DNA of 64,000 nt, from contig NZ_CDDH01000069.1 of the NCBI RefSeq assembly GCF_000819725.1, forward strand, positions 142,705 through 206,704, in the 5' to 3' direction. Positions 9,334-19,722 of this stretch are shown here, piece after piece. This stretch comes from Aeromonas australiensis. Lineage in GTDB: Bacteria; Pseudomonadota; Gammaproteobacteria; Enterobacterales; Aeromonadaceae. The notes below the pieces were generated by a model. It ran no database searches, was not told where the DNA came from, and saw only the letters and a program-made list of their open reading frames with translations. A program made the position numbers and the translations under genes. Numbering within the stretch: position 1 is the stretch's first letter; every line of letters begins with the position of its first letter.

Positions 9334-10671
9334 TCAGTCGATCTCGATATCCACCGGCGCGATGATGGGGTCGGCCACCGGCAGGCGTTGAAACAGCTGG
9401 CGAAAATGGTGCTGTACCCGGCCGATATCCACCAGTGACATGCCGGAGGCAAAACCGAACCAGACATAGAGGCCGGTGAGATCGCGAAACATCGGCGGCA
9501 AATAGCGGGGAGCGGCGATCAGCCCCTCCAGATAGTGCTGATAGAGCACCGGAATATCATCCAGTGTCACCTTGCCGACAAACAGCATCGGCAGGATCTC
9601 GGGTACCCCTTCCAGCACGGCGCTGCGGATAAAGTTGACCGTCTCCACATAGCCACGCACGTAGGAGAGATCCTTGGTAAAGCAGGCGCCGCCGCCCACC
9701 ATGCCGCCACGAAAGACCCGCTGGGTGATCTTGTAGGCGTCGTGCTCGCTGGTGCCTTGCTGCACGAAGTGCTGAAACACCTCGATAAAATCGGCGCCGC
9801 GCTCGGCCATGTCGATGGCCATCACCCGATCGGAGATGCGCTTGGCCCGATCCGGAAAGGAGCTGAAGGTGAGGGTCTCTATCAGGACGGCCAGCCCCTC
9901 CTGACAGGCGGTGATCCGCGGTGAACCAGCGCTCAGCCAGGTGGCATAGGGCTGCTGGCGACCGTTGAGGGTGGTGCCGACATGAACCCACCCCTCGTGT
10001 ACTTCCAACACCTGCAAGTCCAGCTCGGAGAAACGGGCGTGGGCGTTGAGCTTGATGTAGTCGCCACCGGCCGCGGCATCGGAGACGATGCCATCGCTCA
10101 GCTTCACCTGCACAGTGCCATCACTGAAGTAGCTCGACAGCTTACCCTGCAGTTTGGCTACCGCGGCGTCTCCTGCGAACTCCTTGGGGTAGGGGCGCAC
10201 CAGATGGCGTGCACCGGGCAGGGAGAAGATGTCGCACAGCCGGGCGCCCAGCTCCTTGAGGGTCTTGCGATCCCCGCGCAGGTGAGCGCTGGCAGAGCCA
10301 TAAAGCAGCTGGCTGTAACGCTGAAAATCGGGTTGGCCGCGCTGGCGCAGCATCTCGATCACCACCATGTACTGATCAACTGTCCCTTGCAGGATCCGGC
10401 CAAGATCGTCCTGCGGCCCCAGCTTTCTGCGGATCCTGTCCCGCAACTCCTTGAGTTCCAGATACTTGTTGCGCGGCTCGAAGCCAAGGGGGAGGGCATT
10501 ATAGAAGTGACTGTCGATAGCGGGCAGCTCCCTGCCACCGCTTGCCAGAAAGCGATCCTGCAGATGGCGTGGCCATTTGATGGCATCCAGGATCCGGATT
10601 GGGTTTTGCAGGACGAGCAGCTCATCCGAGAGTGATTTCAGATGCAGGCGATACTTTTCTTGGATGGTCAT
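9334..10671 (-). CDS. QEGLA-motif protein (flavohemoglobin expression-modulating family)
   Basis: A 445-aa protein of the DUF1704 family, known as flavohemoglobin expression-modulating QEGLA motif proteins. The HEGWVHVGT and CQEGLAVLIE segments place a His-Glu pair and a second Glu as in metallopeptidase-like proteins, so a zinc-dependent activity is possible but unproven. I chose the ATG at 10671, preceded by GAGGG, over an in-frame start 63 bases upstream with no ribosome site. No flavohemoglobin gene is adjacent. The biochemical function is unknown. Confidence 0.78.
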   Translation of the reverse strand: MTIQEKYRLHLKSLSDELLVLQNPIRILDAIKWPRHLQDRFLASGGRELPAIDSHFYNALPLGFEPRNKYLELKELRDRIRRKLGPQDDLGRILQGTVDQYMVVIEMLRQRGQPDFQRYSQLLYGSASAHLRGDRKTLKELGARLCDIFSLPGARHLVRPYPKEFAGDAAVAKLQGKLSSYFSDGTVQVKLSDGIVSDAAAGGDYIKLNAHARFSELDLQVLEVHEGWVHVGTTLNGRQQPYATWLSAGSPRITACQEGLAVLIETLTFSSFPDRAKRISDRVMAIDMAERGADFIEVFQHFVQQGTSEHDAYKITQRVFRGGMVGGGACFTKDLSYVRGYVETVNFIRSAVLEGVPEILPMLFVGKVTLDDIPVLYQHYLEGLIAAPRYLPPMFRDLTGLYVWFGFASGMSLVDIGRVQHHFRQLFQRLPVADPIIAPVDIEID

Positions 10672-10829
10672 GGGGCCCTCTGCGGGGCAAATATCATCGT
10701 GGATTTGGCTGAGTATATGCATAGCGCTTGCCAAAAAGAAGCGAGCCGCATGGTTATCGGGTTGGCGTGCTTTTTGTTGATAGCAAATTGGTTTAGACTG
10801 CGCCCCTTGATCCCAATCGTGTCGTGGAA

Positions 10830-11285
10830 ATGATGAATATCCCCAGCTCCGAAATGATAATGCGTTGGTTGCAACAGGCTCGTATCGAGCACTATGTCTG
10901 CGACCAGTGTCACGGTATCCACATTGTCTCTTTGCAGTCGGTCGACGGTATTCAGGAGAGCCGGATCTTCGTGGAAGAGGAGGGCCTGCTGTTCTCTTCC
11001 GAGTTGGAAGTTCGCCCCTCGGCTCTGTTACCGCTGGTTGCCGAACTGGGACGACTCAATATGCAGTACCCCTCCCTCAAGGTGTTCCTCGATATCATCG
11101 ATGACAACCTGCCGCGGCTGGTGGTCGGCCATACCGTCTTTACCAAGGCCGGGCTCAGTGTCGAGCAGTTCCTGCTGTTCGTGCAAAGCACCATCGCAGC
11201 CACCCACGAACTGGTTGCCGAATGCGAACGTTCCGGCTTTCTCAACCTGCCTGAAATCCAGGTAGCACCGGAATCTGTGCATTAA
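10830..11285 (+). CDS. YbjN-like domain protein
   Basis: A 151-aa cytosolic protein, acidic, with no membrane segment or signal peptide. The sequence resembles the YbjN/type III chaperone-like fold family (helix, then strands such as ESRIFVEEEGLLFSSELEV, then a long C-terminal helix). ATGs at 10830 and 10833 and a GTG at 10824 are all possible starts, and the ribosome site is weak. It is divergent from the QEGLA gene. The role is unknown; YbjN in E. coli has been linked to motility and stress phenotypes. Confidence 0.65.
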   Translation: MMNIPSSEMIMRWLQQARIEHYVCDQCHGIHIVSLQSVDGIQESRIFVEEEGLLFSSELEVRPSALLPLVAELGRLNMQYPSLKVFLDIIDDNLPRLVVGHTVFTKAGLSVEQFLLFVQSTIAATHELVAECERSGFLNLPEIQVAPESVH

Positions 11286-11318
11286 GTGTTCGAACGATTC
11301 GCCAAGTGAAAAAAGCCG

Positions 11319-11347
11319 TTGACGCGGGCGGGGCTTTCCCCTAAATT
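11319..11347 (+). promoter_or_regulatory. Promoter of tRNA-Ser
   Basis: TTGACG and TAAATT are separated by 17 bases and followed by a G+C-rich discriminator (ACGCCCCG), the form typical of growth-rate-controlled tRNA promoters. The tRNA body begins 164 bases further on, leaving an unusually long leader. Confidence 0.75.
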
Positions 11348-11419
11348 ACGCCCCGTTCCAACGCGACAGCGCAGCGAACATTGTGTTGGCTGAACACGTT
11401 AAATCACAGACAAAATTTT

Positions 11420-11440
11420 GGTGAGCTACCCGAGTGGCTG
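11420..11440 (+). pseudogene. Duplicated 5' half of tRNA-Ser in its own leader
   Basis: GGTGAG, four changed bases, then CCGAGTGGCTG repeats the acceptor strand and D-arm start of the tRNA-Ser that begins at 11511. The preceding AAAATTTT is like the AAAAAATTT before the real gene. The anticodon arm, variable arm and 3' acceptor strand are missing, so no tRNA can form. It is most simply a decayed tandem copy. Confidence 0.6.
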
Positions 11441-11510
11441 CCCACCGATGAAGTAGGTAAAAAAGCACGCATGGCGTGCTCAGAAAGCCACTTCAAAGAA
11501 GAAAAAATTT

Positions 11511-11598
11511 GGTGAGGTGTCCGAGTGGCTGAAGGAGCACGCCTGGAAAGTGTGTATACGGCAACGTATCGAGGGTTCGAATCCCTCCCTCACCGCCA
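11511..11598 (+). tRNA. tRNA-Ser (GGA)
   Basis: An 88-base class II tRNA with CCA encoded. The acceptor stem is GGTGAGG/CCTCACC, the anticodon loop CTGGAAA reads GGA, and there is a long variable arm and a TTCGAAT T-loop. A terminator follows and an integrase remnant begins 83 bases downstream. Confidence 0.95.
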
Positions 11599-11603
11599 AA
11601 TAT

Positions 11604-11631
11604 AACCCGTTGAATTTCAACGGGTTTTTTC
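11604..11631 (+). terminator. Terminator of tRNA-Ser
   Basis: AACCCGTTGAA and TTCAACGGGTT form an 11-bp stem, followed by a T-run. Confidence 0.85.
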
Positions 11632-11680
11632 ATTTCTAGGCTTACGTGATTTTTTCCTGGATCAACTGGGTGGAACAATC

Positions 11681-12623
11681 ATGTATCTGGGTAAAAATGC
11701 CTCCGGCACCTACTACACTCGTCTCCCGCTGCCTAAGTCATTACGTGACCCTGGCTTGCTCTTCGCTATCCGTACTTCCCTTTGCACCAAAGATCGTCAG
11801 CTCGCCGTAGACCGAAACCTGGCTGTGGCAGCTCGCACTCGCGCACTTATCACGGCTACCCCTGCCGATACAGCCCCCCGCAGTTTCTATCGCTGGATCC
11901 GCGCCGATCTTGACGCGTTCAAGGCAGCGGGGTTCATCCTCCCTCCTCAAACACCTTCCACACCTCGTGAACCTTCTGTTGATGCCTCAGCTTGCTCCAG
12001 CAGTGGGATCACCCTCAGCCACGCACTGGCGAGATTCATCGAGACTAAAACCTGTGAGGGGATCCAGCACAAGTCGATGGGCCAGCTCCGACTTAGGAGT
12101 AACGCGTTTGTCACCTGGCCGAACGGATCAAGATCAATGAGGTGGCACCGACCCTGGCGCAGGAGTACCGCAACAGTTTGCTGCACAAGCGCGACATCAG
12201 TGTCAAAACCGGGGAGGATTACCTGGCTGCACTGAAACAGTTACTCCATGGGTGTGTGGTGCCGGACTATTGCACTCGCAACCCGTTCGAGAGGCTGACT
12301 GCGGGCAAGAACCCCATCAAACGCGCAAGATGACGACAGGGTACGCTGGCATTGCCCACAACTGTGCCAGTTTGCACAGCAAACAATTACAGAAAGGCAA
12401 AAAACTGAAATGGCAGGACTGGTGGGTTCCCCTGTTGTACTTGTATGCCGGATTGGGACCTTTGGAGGCGTATCAGCTGAAGGTCCAGAGCATCAAGCAG
12501 ATTGAAGGGGTCTGATGGCTGATCGTCGAGGCTGGCGAAGCAGATCAGCAGCTCAAGATAGCTGCGACTCGCCATATGGAGAATAAACGTGCTGGATGCG
12601 TACCGGGGTATCACGATCCAGTG
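11681..12623 (+). pseudogene. Decayed tyrosine recombinase (phage/island integrase)
   Basis: Integrase-like sequence is spread over successive frames. The first frame (from ATG 11681) has an N-terminal region similar to DUF6538/P4-like integrases (YYTRLPLPKSLR) up to about 12100. The core-binding part continues in another frame (ISVKTGEDYLAALKQLL, about 12195). The catalytic domain opens in a third (WWVPLLYLYAGLGPLEAYQL, about 12420) and, after a stop at 12515, resumes as ADQQLKIAATRH and VPGYHDPV. The catalytic Arg of the usual GAR-EE motif is gone and the C-terminal HxLR and Tyr region is absent. It sits in the usual position for an integrase of an element inserted in the 3' end of tRNA-Ser. 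No cargo genes or right attachment repeat remain. Confidence 0.75.
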
Positions 12624-12668
12624 AGAGGGGATGTCTAGATAAGGTTGCGACGTTGCAGAGGGTAAAAC

Positions 12669-12694
12669 AAAAAACCGGCCTTGGCCGGTTTTTT
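12669..12694 (-). terminator. Terminator of the tRNA operon
   Basis: AAAAAACCGGCC TT GGCCGGTTTTTT, symmetrical; ends transcription of the Pro-Arg-His tRNA operon coming from the right. Confidence 0.88.
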
Positions 12695-12764
12695 GTGGTG
12701 CAGGCAATAAATGCACTGCGCCAAATCGATTGATATCACCTTGCGGCAATCATCGATGGAGTAA

Positions 12765-12841
12765 TGGGGTGGCTGATGGGGCTCGAACCCACGACAACCG
12801 GAATCACAATCCGGGACTCTACCAACTGAGCTACAGCCACC
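12765..12841 (-). tRNA. tRNA-His (GTG)
   Basis: 77 bases including the extra 5' G (G-1) opposite the C discriminator and an encoded CCA. The anticodon loop TTGTGAT reads GTG. Third gene of the operon. Confidence 0.95.
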
Positions 12842-12891
12842 ACTGAAATCTTTATCAACATTCGCCAATCCAAAAGGAAGGGGAACATCAA

Positions 12892-12968
<77 letters not shown>

Positions 12969-13005
12969 TTTGTATCAACACGTCTTGACGACAAGTCGAT
13001 GAACA

Positions 13006-13082
<77 letters not shown>

Positions 13083-13133
13083 AAAACCCCTTGCCAGCAT
13101 ATCGACAACAGTCTTACTGGGCAACGGGCGGGC

Positions 13134-13163
13134 ATCATAGCCAAGCGTACGGGCCAGCGTCAA
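13134..13163 (-). promoter_or_regulatory. Promoter of the Pro-Arg-His tRNA operon
   Basis: On the minus strand, TTGACG and TATGAT with an 18-base spacer, then a G+C-rich discriminator (GCCCGCCCG), about 52 bases before tRNA-Pro. Confidence 0.78.
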
Positions 13164-13295
13164 TGACTTTTTCCCCCAGTAAATTCAAGTGCCTACTTAT
13201 TGCCCGCTAGAGGTCTGGCACGTGCCTGCCGCTAACATCCCGGCTAAAAAAATGCGACAATGCGCGGCAGTTGAACACATGGTGAGTGGAGAACG

Positions 13296-14150
13296 ATGTC
13301 TGCCAAAATCATAGATGGAAAACAGGTTGCGCAAACGATTCGCAACCAGGTCGCGGCGCAAGTCCAACAGCGGTTGGCGGCAGGGAAACGGGCTCCAGGG
13401 CTGGCAGTCATTCTGGTGGGGGCGGATCCCGCCTCTCAGGTCTATGTCGGCAGCAAACGCCGGGCGTGCGAGGAGGTGGGGTTTCTCTCCCGCTCCTATG
13501 ATCTGAGTGCAACTGCCAGCCAGGAAGAGTTGCTGGCGCTGATCGACCAACTAAATGCAGATAGTCACGTAGATGGCATTCTGGTTCAGTTGCCGTTGCC
13601 GGCTCACTTCGATACCACTCTGGTACTGGAGCGGATCCAGCCTGACAAGGATGTAGATGGATTCCACCCGTATAACGTCGGCCGTCTGGCCCAACGTATT
13701 CCGGCGCTGCGTCCCTGCACACCGAAAGGGATCATGACGCTGATTGAGACCACGGGCGTGAAGACGCACGGTCTGCATGCGGTCGTGGTGGGAGCGTCCA
13801 ACATCGTGGGGCGTCCCATGACCCTCGAATTGTTGCTGGCGGGTTGCACGACCACGACTTGCCATCGTTTTACGCGGGATCTGGAAGAGCAGGTACGCCG
13901 TGCCGATCTGCTGGTTGTTGCGGTCGGCAAGCCCAACTTTATTCCGGGTGAGTGGATCAAGCCGGGAGCACTGGTAATTGATGTGGGGATCAATCGCCTG
14001 GCGGATGGCTCGCTGGTCGGGGATGTGGAGTTTGAGACGGCGCGCAGCCATGCCTCCTTCATTACTCCGGTACCCGGTGGCGTGGGCCCGATGACGGTGG
14101 CCAGCCTGATGGAAAATACCCTGATCGCCTGCAGTGAATATCACGACTGA
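13296..14150 (+). CDS. folD: Methylenetetrahydrofolate dehydrogenase/cyclohydrolase
   Basis: A bifunctional cytosolic enzyme that converts 5,10-methylene-THF to 10-formyl-THF with NADP, feeding purine and formyl-Met synthesis. 284 aa, normal for FolD. The catalytic Lys/Tyr region is seen as [15 protein letters not shown], followed by [11 protein letters not shown], a Rossmann segment [13 protein letters not shown] and the C-terminal [18 protein letters not shown] precedes the ATG. It is divergent from the tRNA operon and ends at a shared terminator with cspD. Confidence 0.96.
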   Translation: MSAKIIDGKQVAQTIRNQVAAQVQQRLAAGKRAPGLAVILVGADPASQVYVGSKRRACEEVGFLSRSYDLSATASQEELLALIDQLNADSHVDGILVQLPLPAHFDTTLVLERIQPDKDVDGFHPYNVGRLAQRIPALRPCTPKGIMTLIETTGVKTHGLHAVVVGASNIVGRPMTLELLLAGCTTTTCHRFTRDLEEQVRRADLLVVAVGKPNFIPGEWIKPGALVIDVGINRLADGSLVGDVEFETARSHASFITPVPGGVGPMTVASLMENTLIACSEYHD

Positions 14151-14212
14151 TCATGGCTGGTGATAACCCTGTGATCCCGTGAGGCGGCAGGACTCGCCAG
14201 AAATCTGACAAT

Positions 14213-14247
14213 AAAAAACCGGTTGCTCAGAGAGGAACCGGTTTTTT
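14213..14247. terminator. Bidirectional terminator between folD and cspD
   Basis: AAAAAACCGGTT, an 11-base loop, AACCGGTTTTTT; works for both convergent genes. Confidence 0.88.
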
Positions 14248-14267
14248 ATTTATCCAACGGGTGTTAT

Positions 14268-14486
14268 TTACATATTTTGTGCTTCGTTTGGCACAATCAC
14301 AGAAGCGTGATTTCCTTTCGGCCCCTGTTGCAGTTCAAAATTGACGGCCTGACCCGCTTTCAGAGTCTTGTAGCCCTCCATTTGAATCGTGGAGTAGTGA
14401 GCGAAGATATCCTCACCGCCCCCTTCCGGACAGATAAACCCAAATCCTTTTGCGTTGTTAAACCACTTAACTGTGCCGGTTGCCAT
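14268..14486 (-). CDS. cspD: Cold-shock-domain protein, CspD-like
   Basis: A 72-aa single cold-shock domain: RNP1 KGFGFI at residues 13-18 and RNP2 IFAHY near 27-31. In E. coli CspD is a stationary-phase single-strand DNA-binding inhibitor of replication and a Lon substrate. The same divergent placement next to clpS-clpA in E. coli is the reason to say CspD rather than another Csp. The 229-base gap to clpS should hold both promoters. Confidence 0.88.
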   Translation of the reverse strand: MATGTVKWFNNAKGFGFICPEGGGEDIFAHYSTIQMEGYKTLKAGQAVNFELQQGPKGNHASVIVPNEAQNM

Positions 14487-14715
14487 ACTTCTACATCCTT
14501 TTATTGATTACCCAGAAGTCGTTGAGTAACCTGCGCCAGCCCTTTATAACTAGGGACATGAGCCCATAGCAGACGGGCACAGATTAGCAAGTAACCAATC
14601 TAGTCTAACTTTTGAGCGAGTCAAGAAGTTGTTAACAGCTGATGTGATCTGGTTAACAAGTCTATTGACAAGCTTGTGTTAGACGGTAGTAATCTAGAGG
14701 TACCAAAGCGCGATT

Positions 14716-15033
14716 ATGAGCAAGCAGAAAGAACTCTTTGCTAATGAAGATATTGCAGAAGCAGAGAAAACAAAGCTACAGCCGCCACCCATGTATAAGG
14801 TTGTGTTGAACAACGATGACTACACGCCGATGGAGTTTGTGGTGGAGGTGCTGCAAAAGTTCTTTGGTATGGATTTGGACAAGGCGACTCAGGTCATGCT
14901 GAGTGTGCATTATAGTGGTAAGGGGGTCTGCGGCATGTTTACTGCAGAGATCGCTGAAACCAAGGTTGTCCAAGTCAACACCTATGCACGTAACAACGAG
15001 CATCCACTGCTCTGTACTATGGAAAAGGCTTGA
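14716..15033 (+). CDS. clpS: ClpS, N-degron adaptor of ClpAP
   Basis: Binds proteins with N-terminal Leu, Phe, Tyr or Trp and hands them to ClpA. 105 aa, normal. The disordered N-terminal tail is followed by the core [21 protein letters not shown], which holds the N-degron pocket residues, and the conserved GVFT-like turn reads [15 protein letters not shown]. It is 59 bases upstream of clpA on the same strand. The bpt-aat genes that create its substrates lie 2.7 kb away. Confidence 0.96.
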   Translation: MSKQKELFANEDIAEAEKTKLQPPPMYKVVLNNDDYTPMEFVVEVLQKFFGMDLDKATQVMLSVHYSGKGVCGMFTAEIAETKVVQVNTYARNNEHPLLCTMEKA

Positions 15034-15092
15034 TACTGATGACTTGATGGCGAGTATGACACCACATTGTTGCTGTACTAGGGGAGGTGCCT

Positions 15093-17348
15093 ATGTTGAA
15101 TAAAGATCTGGAAAAGACGCTAAACGAAGCTTTCAAGTTGGCTCGTGACGAGCGCCATGAATTCATGACCGTTGAGCACCTGTTGTTAGCCCTTCTGGAT
15201 AACAATTCAGCCCATGAGGCGCTGAGCTCCTGTGGTGCCGATGTCGAGCAGATGCGCAAGGAGATCCACGCATTCATCACTCAAACTACGCCACTCATAC
15301 CGCGCGACGATGAAGATCGTGAAACCCAGCCGACACTGGGGTTCCAGCGGGTGTTACAGCGTGCTGTCTTCCATGTGCAATCCTCCGGCAATACCGAAGT
15401 GAGTGGCGCTAACGTGTTGGTCGCTATCTTCAGCGAGCAGGAGTCACAAGCGGCCTATTTCCTGAAAAAAGCCGAGATCAGCCGTCTCGATGTTGTCAAT
15501 TTTCTCTCTCACGGGGTGCGCAAGGACAGCAAACCGGAACTCGGTAGCAATAACAATCCCGAGTCTGATGATGATGTCTCGGCTGCCCAGATCGAGAGCT
15601 TTGCCACCAACCTGAACCAGCTGGTGCTGGAAGGGCGCATCGATCCACTGATTGGCCGTGATCAGGAGCTCAATCGTACCATCCAGGTGCTCTGCCGCCG
15701 TCGCAAGAATAACCCGCTGCTAGTGGGGGAGGCGGGCGTAGGCAAAACCGCCATTGCCGAAGGGCTGGCATATCGTATCGTCAAGGGTGATGTCCCCGAG
15801 GTGATTGCGGGTAGCACCATCTATTCGCTGGATATGGGGTCTCTGCTGGCGGGTACCAAATATCGCGGTGATTTCGAGAAGCGCCTCAAGGTACTGCTCA
15901 AGCAGATTGAGCGTCAGGAAGGGGCCATCCTCTTTATCGACGAGATCCATACCATCATCGGTGCCGGTGCGGCATCTGGTGGGCAACTGGATGCGGCCAA
16001 CCTGATCAAGCCGCTGCTCTCCAATGGTTTGCTCCGCTGTGTGGGATCCACCACTTATCAGGAGTATGCCCAGATCTTTGAAAAAGACCGTGCGCTGGCA
16101 CGTCGTTTCCAGAAGATCGATATCATCGAGCCGACAGTTGATGATACCACGCGTATCCTGATGGGACTCAAAAGCCGTTATGAGGCCCACCACGGCGTGC
16201 GCTACACCGCCAAGGCGATCCGTGCGGCTGCCGAGCTCTCTGCCAAGTACATCAATGATCGTCACTTGCCCGACAAGGCGATCGACGTGATCGACGAGGC
16301 GGGTGCCGGTCAGCGGTTGCTGCCTGCGAGTAAACGCAAGAAAGTGATCAATGTGCAGGAGATTGAGTCCATTGTGGCCAAGATTGCCCGCATTCCGGAG
16401 AAATCAGTCTCCTCCTCTGATAAAGAGGTACTGAAGCACCTGGAGCGCAATCTGAAGATGGTAGTCTTTGGTCAGGACAAGGCTATCGAAGTGTTGGCAG
16501 ATGCCATTCGCCTGTCACGCTCAGGCCTTGGCAACGAGCGCCGTCCGGTTGGTTGCTTCTTGTTTGCGGGCCCCACTGGTGTCGGTAAAACAGAGGTGAC
16601 CCAGCAGTTGGGCAAGGCATTGGGTGTCGAGATGCTGCGCTTTGATATGTCCGAGTACATGGAACGCCATACCGTATCTCGCCTGATTGGTGCGCCTCCC
16701 GGTTATGTCGGTTTTGAACAGGGTGGTTTGCTGACCGATGCGGTGATCAAGCATCCTCACTCGGTGGTGTTGCTCGACGAGATTGAGAAGGCGCATCCGG
16801 ATGTGTTCAACCTGCTGTTGCAGGTGATGGACAACGGTACCCTGACCGATAACAACGGGCGCAAGGCGGATTTCCGTAACGTTATTCTGGTGATGACTAC
16901 CAACGCCGGTGTGCAGGAGACCCAGCGCAAATCGATTGGCTTCCAGCAGCAGGATTTGAGCCACGATGCCATGGCGGTGATCAACAAGACCTTCAGTCCG
17001 GAGTTTCGTAACCGGCTTGATCACACCATCTGGTTCAACCATCTCGATATGACGGTGATCCATCAGGTGGTCGACAAGTTCATTGTCGAATTGCAGGTTC
17101 AACTGGATGCGAAGGGAGTTTCTCTTGAGGTGTCCGAGCGTGCCCGCCACTGGTTGGCGGAGAAGGGATATGACAGAGCCATGGGCGCCAGACCGATGGG
17201 GCGGGTGATCCAGGAGCACCTCAAGAAGCCCTTGGCCAACGAGATCCTGTTCGGATCACTGGTTGATGGGGGGATAGTGAAGGTTGAGTTGGGAAGTGAC
17301 AGCCTCAGCTTTGATTTTCAGGTCAATGTTGAAGCTGTTTCCCACTAA
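15093..17348 (+). CDS. clpA: ClpA, AAA+ unfoldase of ClpAP
   Basis: A 751-aa ring ATPase that unfolds substrates for ClpP. N-domain to about residue 145; first AAA+ module with Walker A GEAGVGKT; second with [10 protein letters not shown]; the IGL-type ClpP loop is represented by SIGFQQ. The ATG at 15093 has GGGGAGG five bases upstream; a GTG two codons earlier would overlap that ribosome site, so it is less likely. clpP is not in the window. A terminator separates it from infA. Confidence 0.96.
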   Translation: MLNKDLEKTLNEAFKLARDERHEFMTVEHLLLALLDNNSAHEALSSCGADVEQMRKEIHAFITQTTPLIPRDDEDRETQPTLGFQRVLQRAVFHVQSSGNTEVSGANVLVAIFSEQESQAAYFLKKAEISRLDVVNFLSHGVRKDSKPELGSNNNPESDDDVSAAQIESFATNLNQLVLEGRIDPLIGRDQELNRTIQVLCRRRKNNPLLVGEAGVGKTAIAEGLAYRIVKGDVPEVIAGSTIYSLDMGSLLAGTKYRGDFEKRLKVLLKQIERQEGAILFIDEIHTIIGAGAASGGQLDAANLIKPLLSNGLLRCVGSTTYQEYAQIFEKDRALARRFQKIDIIEPTVDDTTRILMGLKSRYEAHHGVRYTAKAIRAAAELSAKYINDRHLPDKAIDVIDEAGAGQRLLPASKRKKVINVQEIESIVAKIARIPEKSVSSSDKEVLKHLERNLKMVVFGQDKAIEVLADAIRLSRSGLGNERRPVGCFLFAGPTGVGKTEVTQQLGKALGVEMLRFDMSEYMERHTVSRLIGAPPGYVGFEQGGLLTDAVIKHPHSVVLLDEIEKAHPDVFNLLLQVMDNGTLTDNNGRKADFRNVILVMTTNAGVQETQRKSIGFQQQDLSHDAMAVINKTFSPEFRNRLDHTIWFNHLDMTVIHQVVDKFIVELQVQLDAKGVSLEVSERARHWLAEKGYDRAMGARPMGRVIQEHLKKPLANEILFGSLVDGGIVKVELGSDSLSFDFQVNVEAVSH

Positions 17349-17370
17349 GCGTCAGTGATCAGACAACGAC

Positions 17371-17402
17371 AAAAAACCCCAACCGACAGGTTGGGGTTTT
17401 TT
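17371..17402. terminator. Bidirectional terminator between clpA and infA
   Basis: AAAAAACCCCAACC GACA GGTTGGGGTTTTTT, symmetrical with T-runs on both sides. Confidence 0.9.
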
Positions 17403-17416
17403 GCTGAATTCCTGGC

Positions 17417-18416
<1,000 letters not shown>

Positions 18417-18420
<4 letters not shown>

Positions 18421-19124
18421 AGGCTGATCTCCCCCTCTTGCCAGCAGGAAGCCAATAGTGGTTGATGGCCAAGGCGAGTCAGCTCGGCCAGAAAACGGGC
18501 CCTTGGCCACTCCTCGATACCCAGGGTCGCCAGAAACGGGTTCTGCATCTGGCAATCGATAAGTGCTCCACCATGGCGTGAAAAGTGGCGACAGAGTGCC
18601 ACCATGGCCAGCTTGGCGCCGTTATCAATCCGGCTGAACATGGATTCACCGCAAAAGACTCGCCCGATAGAGAGGCCATACAGTCCCGCTTGCAACTCTC
18701 CCTCCTGCCAGATCTCGATAGAGTGGGCATGACCCTGTCGGTGCAACTGCTGGTAGGCCTCGATCATGGGTTGGCTGATCCAGGTGCCATCGGCAGTGCG
18801 ACGAGGGGCGGCGCAGGCGGTAATGACTTCATTAAAGGCGCGATTGACGGAAATATCGAATGGGGTACGGCGGATAGTCTTCTGCAGTGTCCGCCCCACA
18901 TGAAGTTGGTCGGGACGGATCACCCCGCGCGGATCCGGTGACCACCACAGGGTCGGCTGGTGGGGTTCATTCCACGGGAAGATCCCCTTGTGATAAGCTG
19001 CCAGCAATCTGGCCGGGGAGAGATCTCCGCCAATCGCCAGCAAGCCGTTGGGCTCTTCCAGCGCATGGCTGGGGTCGGGAAACCAGCAAAGCTCATCATC
19101 CAGTTGGGTAAGATAGCGAGACAT
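18417..19124 (-). CDS. aat: Leucyl/phenylalanyl-tRNA-protein transferase
   Basis: Adds Leu or Phe to proteins with N-terminal Lys, Arg or Met, creating N-degrons. 235 aa. The family motifs FPDPSHALEEPNGLLAIGGDL, GIFPWN near residue 45 and WWSPDPRGV are clear. I chose ATG 19124 (MSRYLTQLD); the upstream in-frame extension runs into the promoter of the divergent gene. The order aat-bpt-infA with clpSA facing gives a compact N-degron locus. Confidence 0.95.
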
Positions 19125-19143
19125 AAGGCAACGAGGTTCATAG

Positions 19144-19614
19144 ATGAAGGCCATTATCCTGATAGTATCCAGCTTGTTCTGCTTTGTCACGGCGCCCGCC
19201 GGGGCGGAGGTCTACCAGCGCAATACCGCGCGGCCAGTCAATCAGGTGGTGTTTGGTCAGGTCGAAACGGTGCGCAATATTACCCAGCGCCAGATCCTGG
19301 AGTCCGAGCACTCTGGCTGGAAGACGCTGGGTGGTGCCGTGTTGGGCGGCCTGCTGGGCAACCAGTTTGGCGGCGGTCATGGCCGTGAAATCGCCACCGC
19401 CGTCGGGGCGCTCGCGGGTGCTGCGGCTGCGCAGCAATACCAGTTAGGGGGAACCGTGGTGGAAAACAAGCTGGTGGAGCTGCTGATCCGCAACGAACAA
19501 AATGCCCTTATCAACGTGATCCAGGATTATGATCCCGCCATGGTCTTTGCCAATGGGGACAAGGTGCGCATTCTCTACTTCGATGATGGGGTGCGGGTCG
19601 ACAAGACTTACTGA
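19144..19614 (+). CDS. Glycine-zipper 2TM domain envelope protein
   Basis: A 156-aa exported protein. The hydrophobic signal segment (residues 1-20) ends at PAGAEV, without a lipobox Cys. Residues about 61-95 form a glycine zipper (GGAVLGGLLGNQFGGGHG, then AVGALAGAAAA) like SlyB/PcP outer-membrane proteins. The C-terminal part has a beta pattern ending FDDGVRVDKTY. Divergent from aat with only 19 bases between the starts. Exact role unknown. Confidence 0.72.
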   Translation: MKAIILIVSSLFCFVTAPAGAEVYQRNTARPVNQVVFGQVETVRNITQRQILESEHSGWKTLGGAVLGGLLGNQFGGGHGREIATAVGALAGAAAAQQYQLGGTVVENKLVELLIRNEQNALINVIQDYDPAMVFANGDKVRILYFDDGVRVDKTY

Positions 19615-19722
19615 CTTTCGATAGTCATGGTGATGGGGAGACTGTGGCAGGGAAGGAACCCGCAGACTCTCCTGCTGGAAAGTCTGTCGGGCGGTAATAC
19701 ACGGGACTGATGCCCTGAGGAT

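Noticed and set aside
14223..14507. 94-codon ORF antisense to cspD
   Set aside because: Runs through the folD/cspD terminator and the cspD coding region; cspD is certain.
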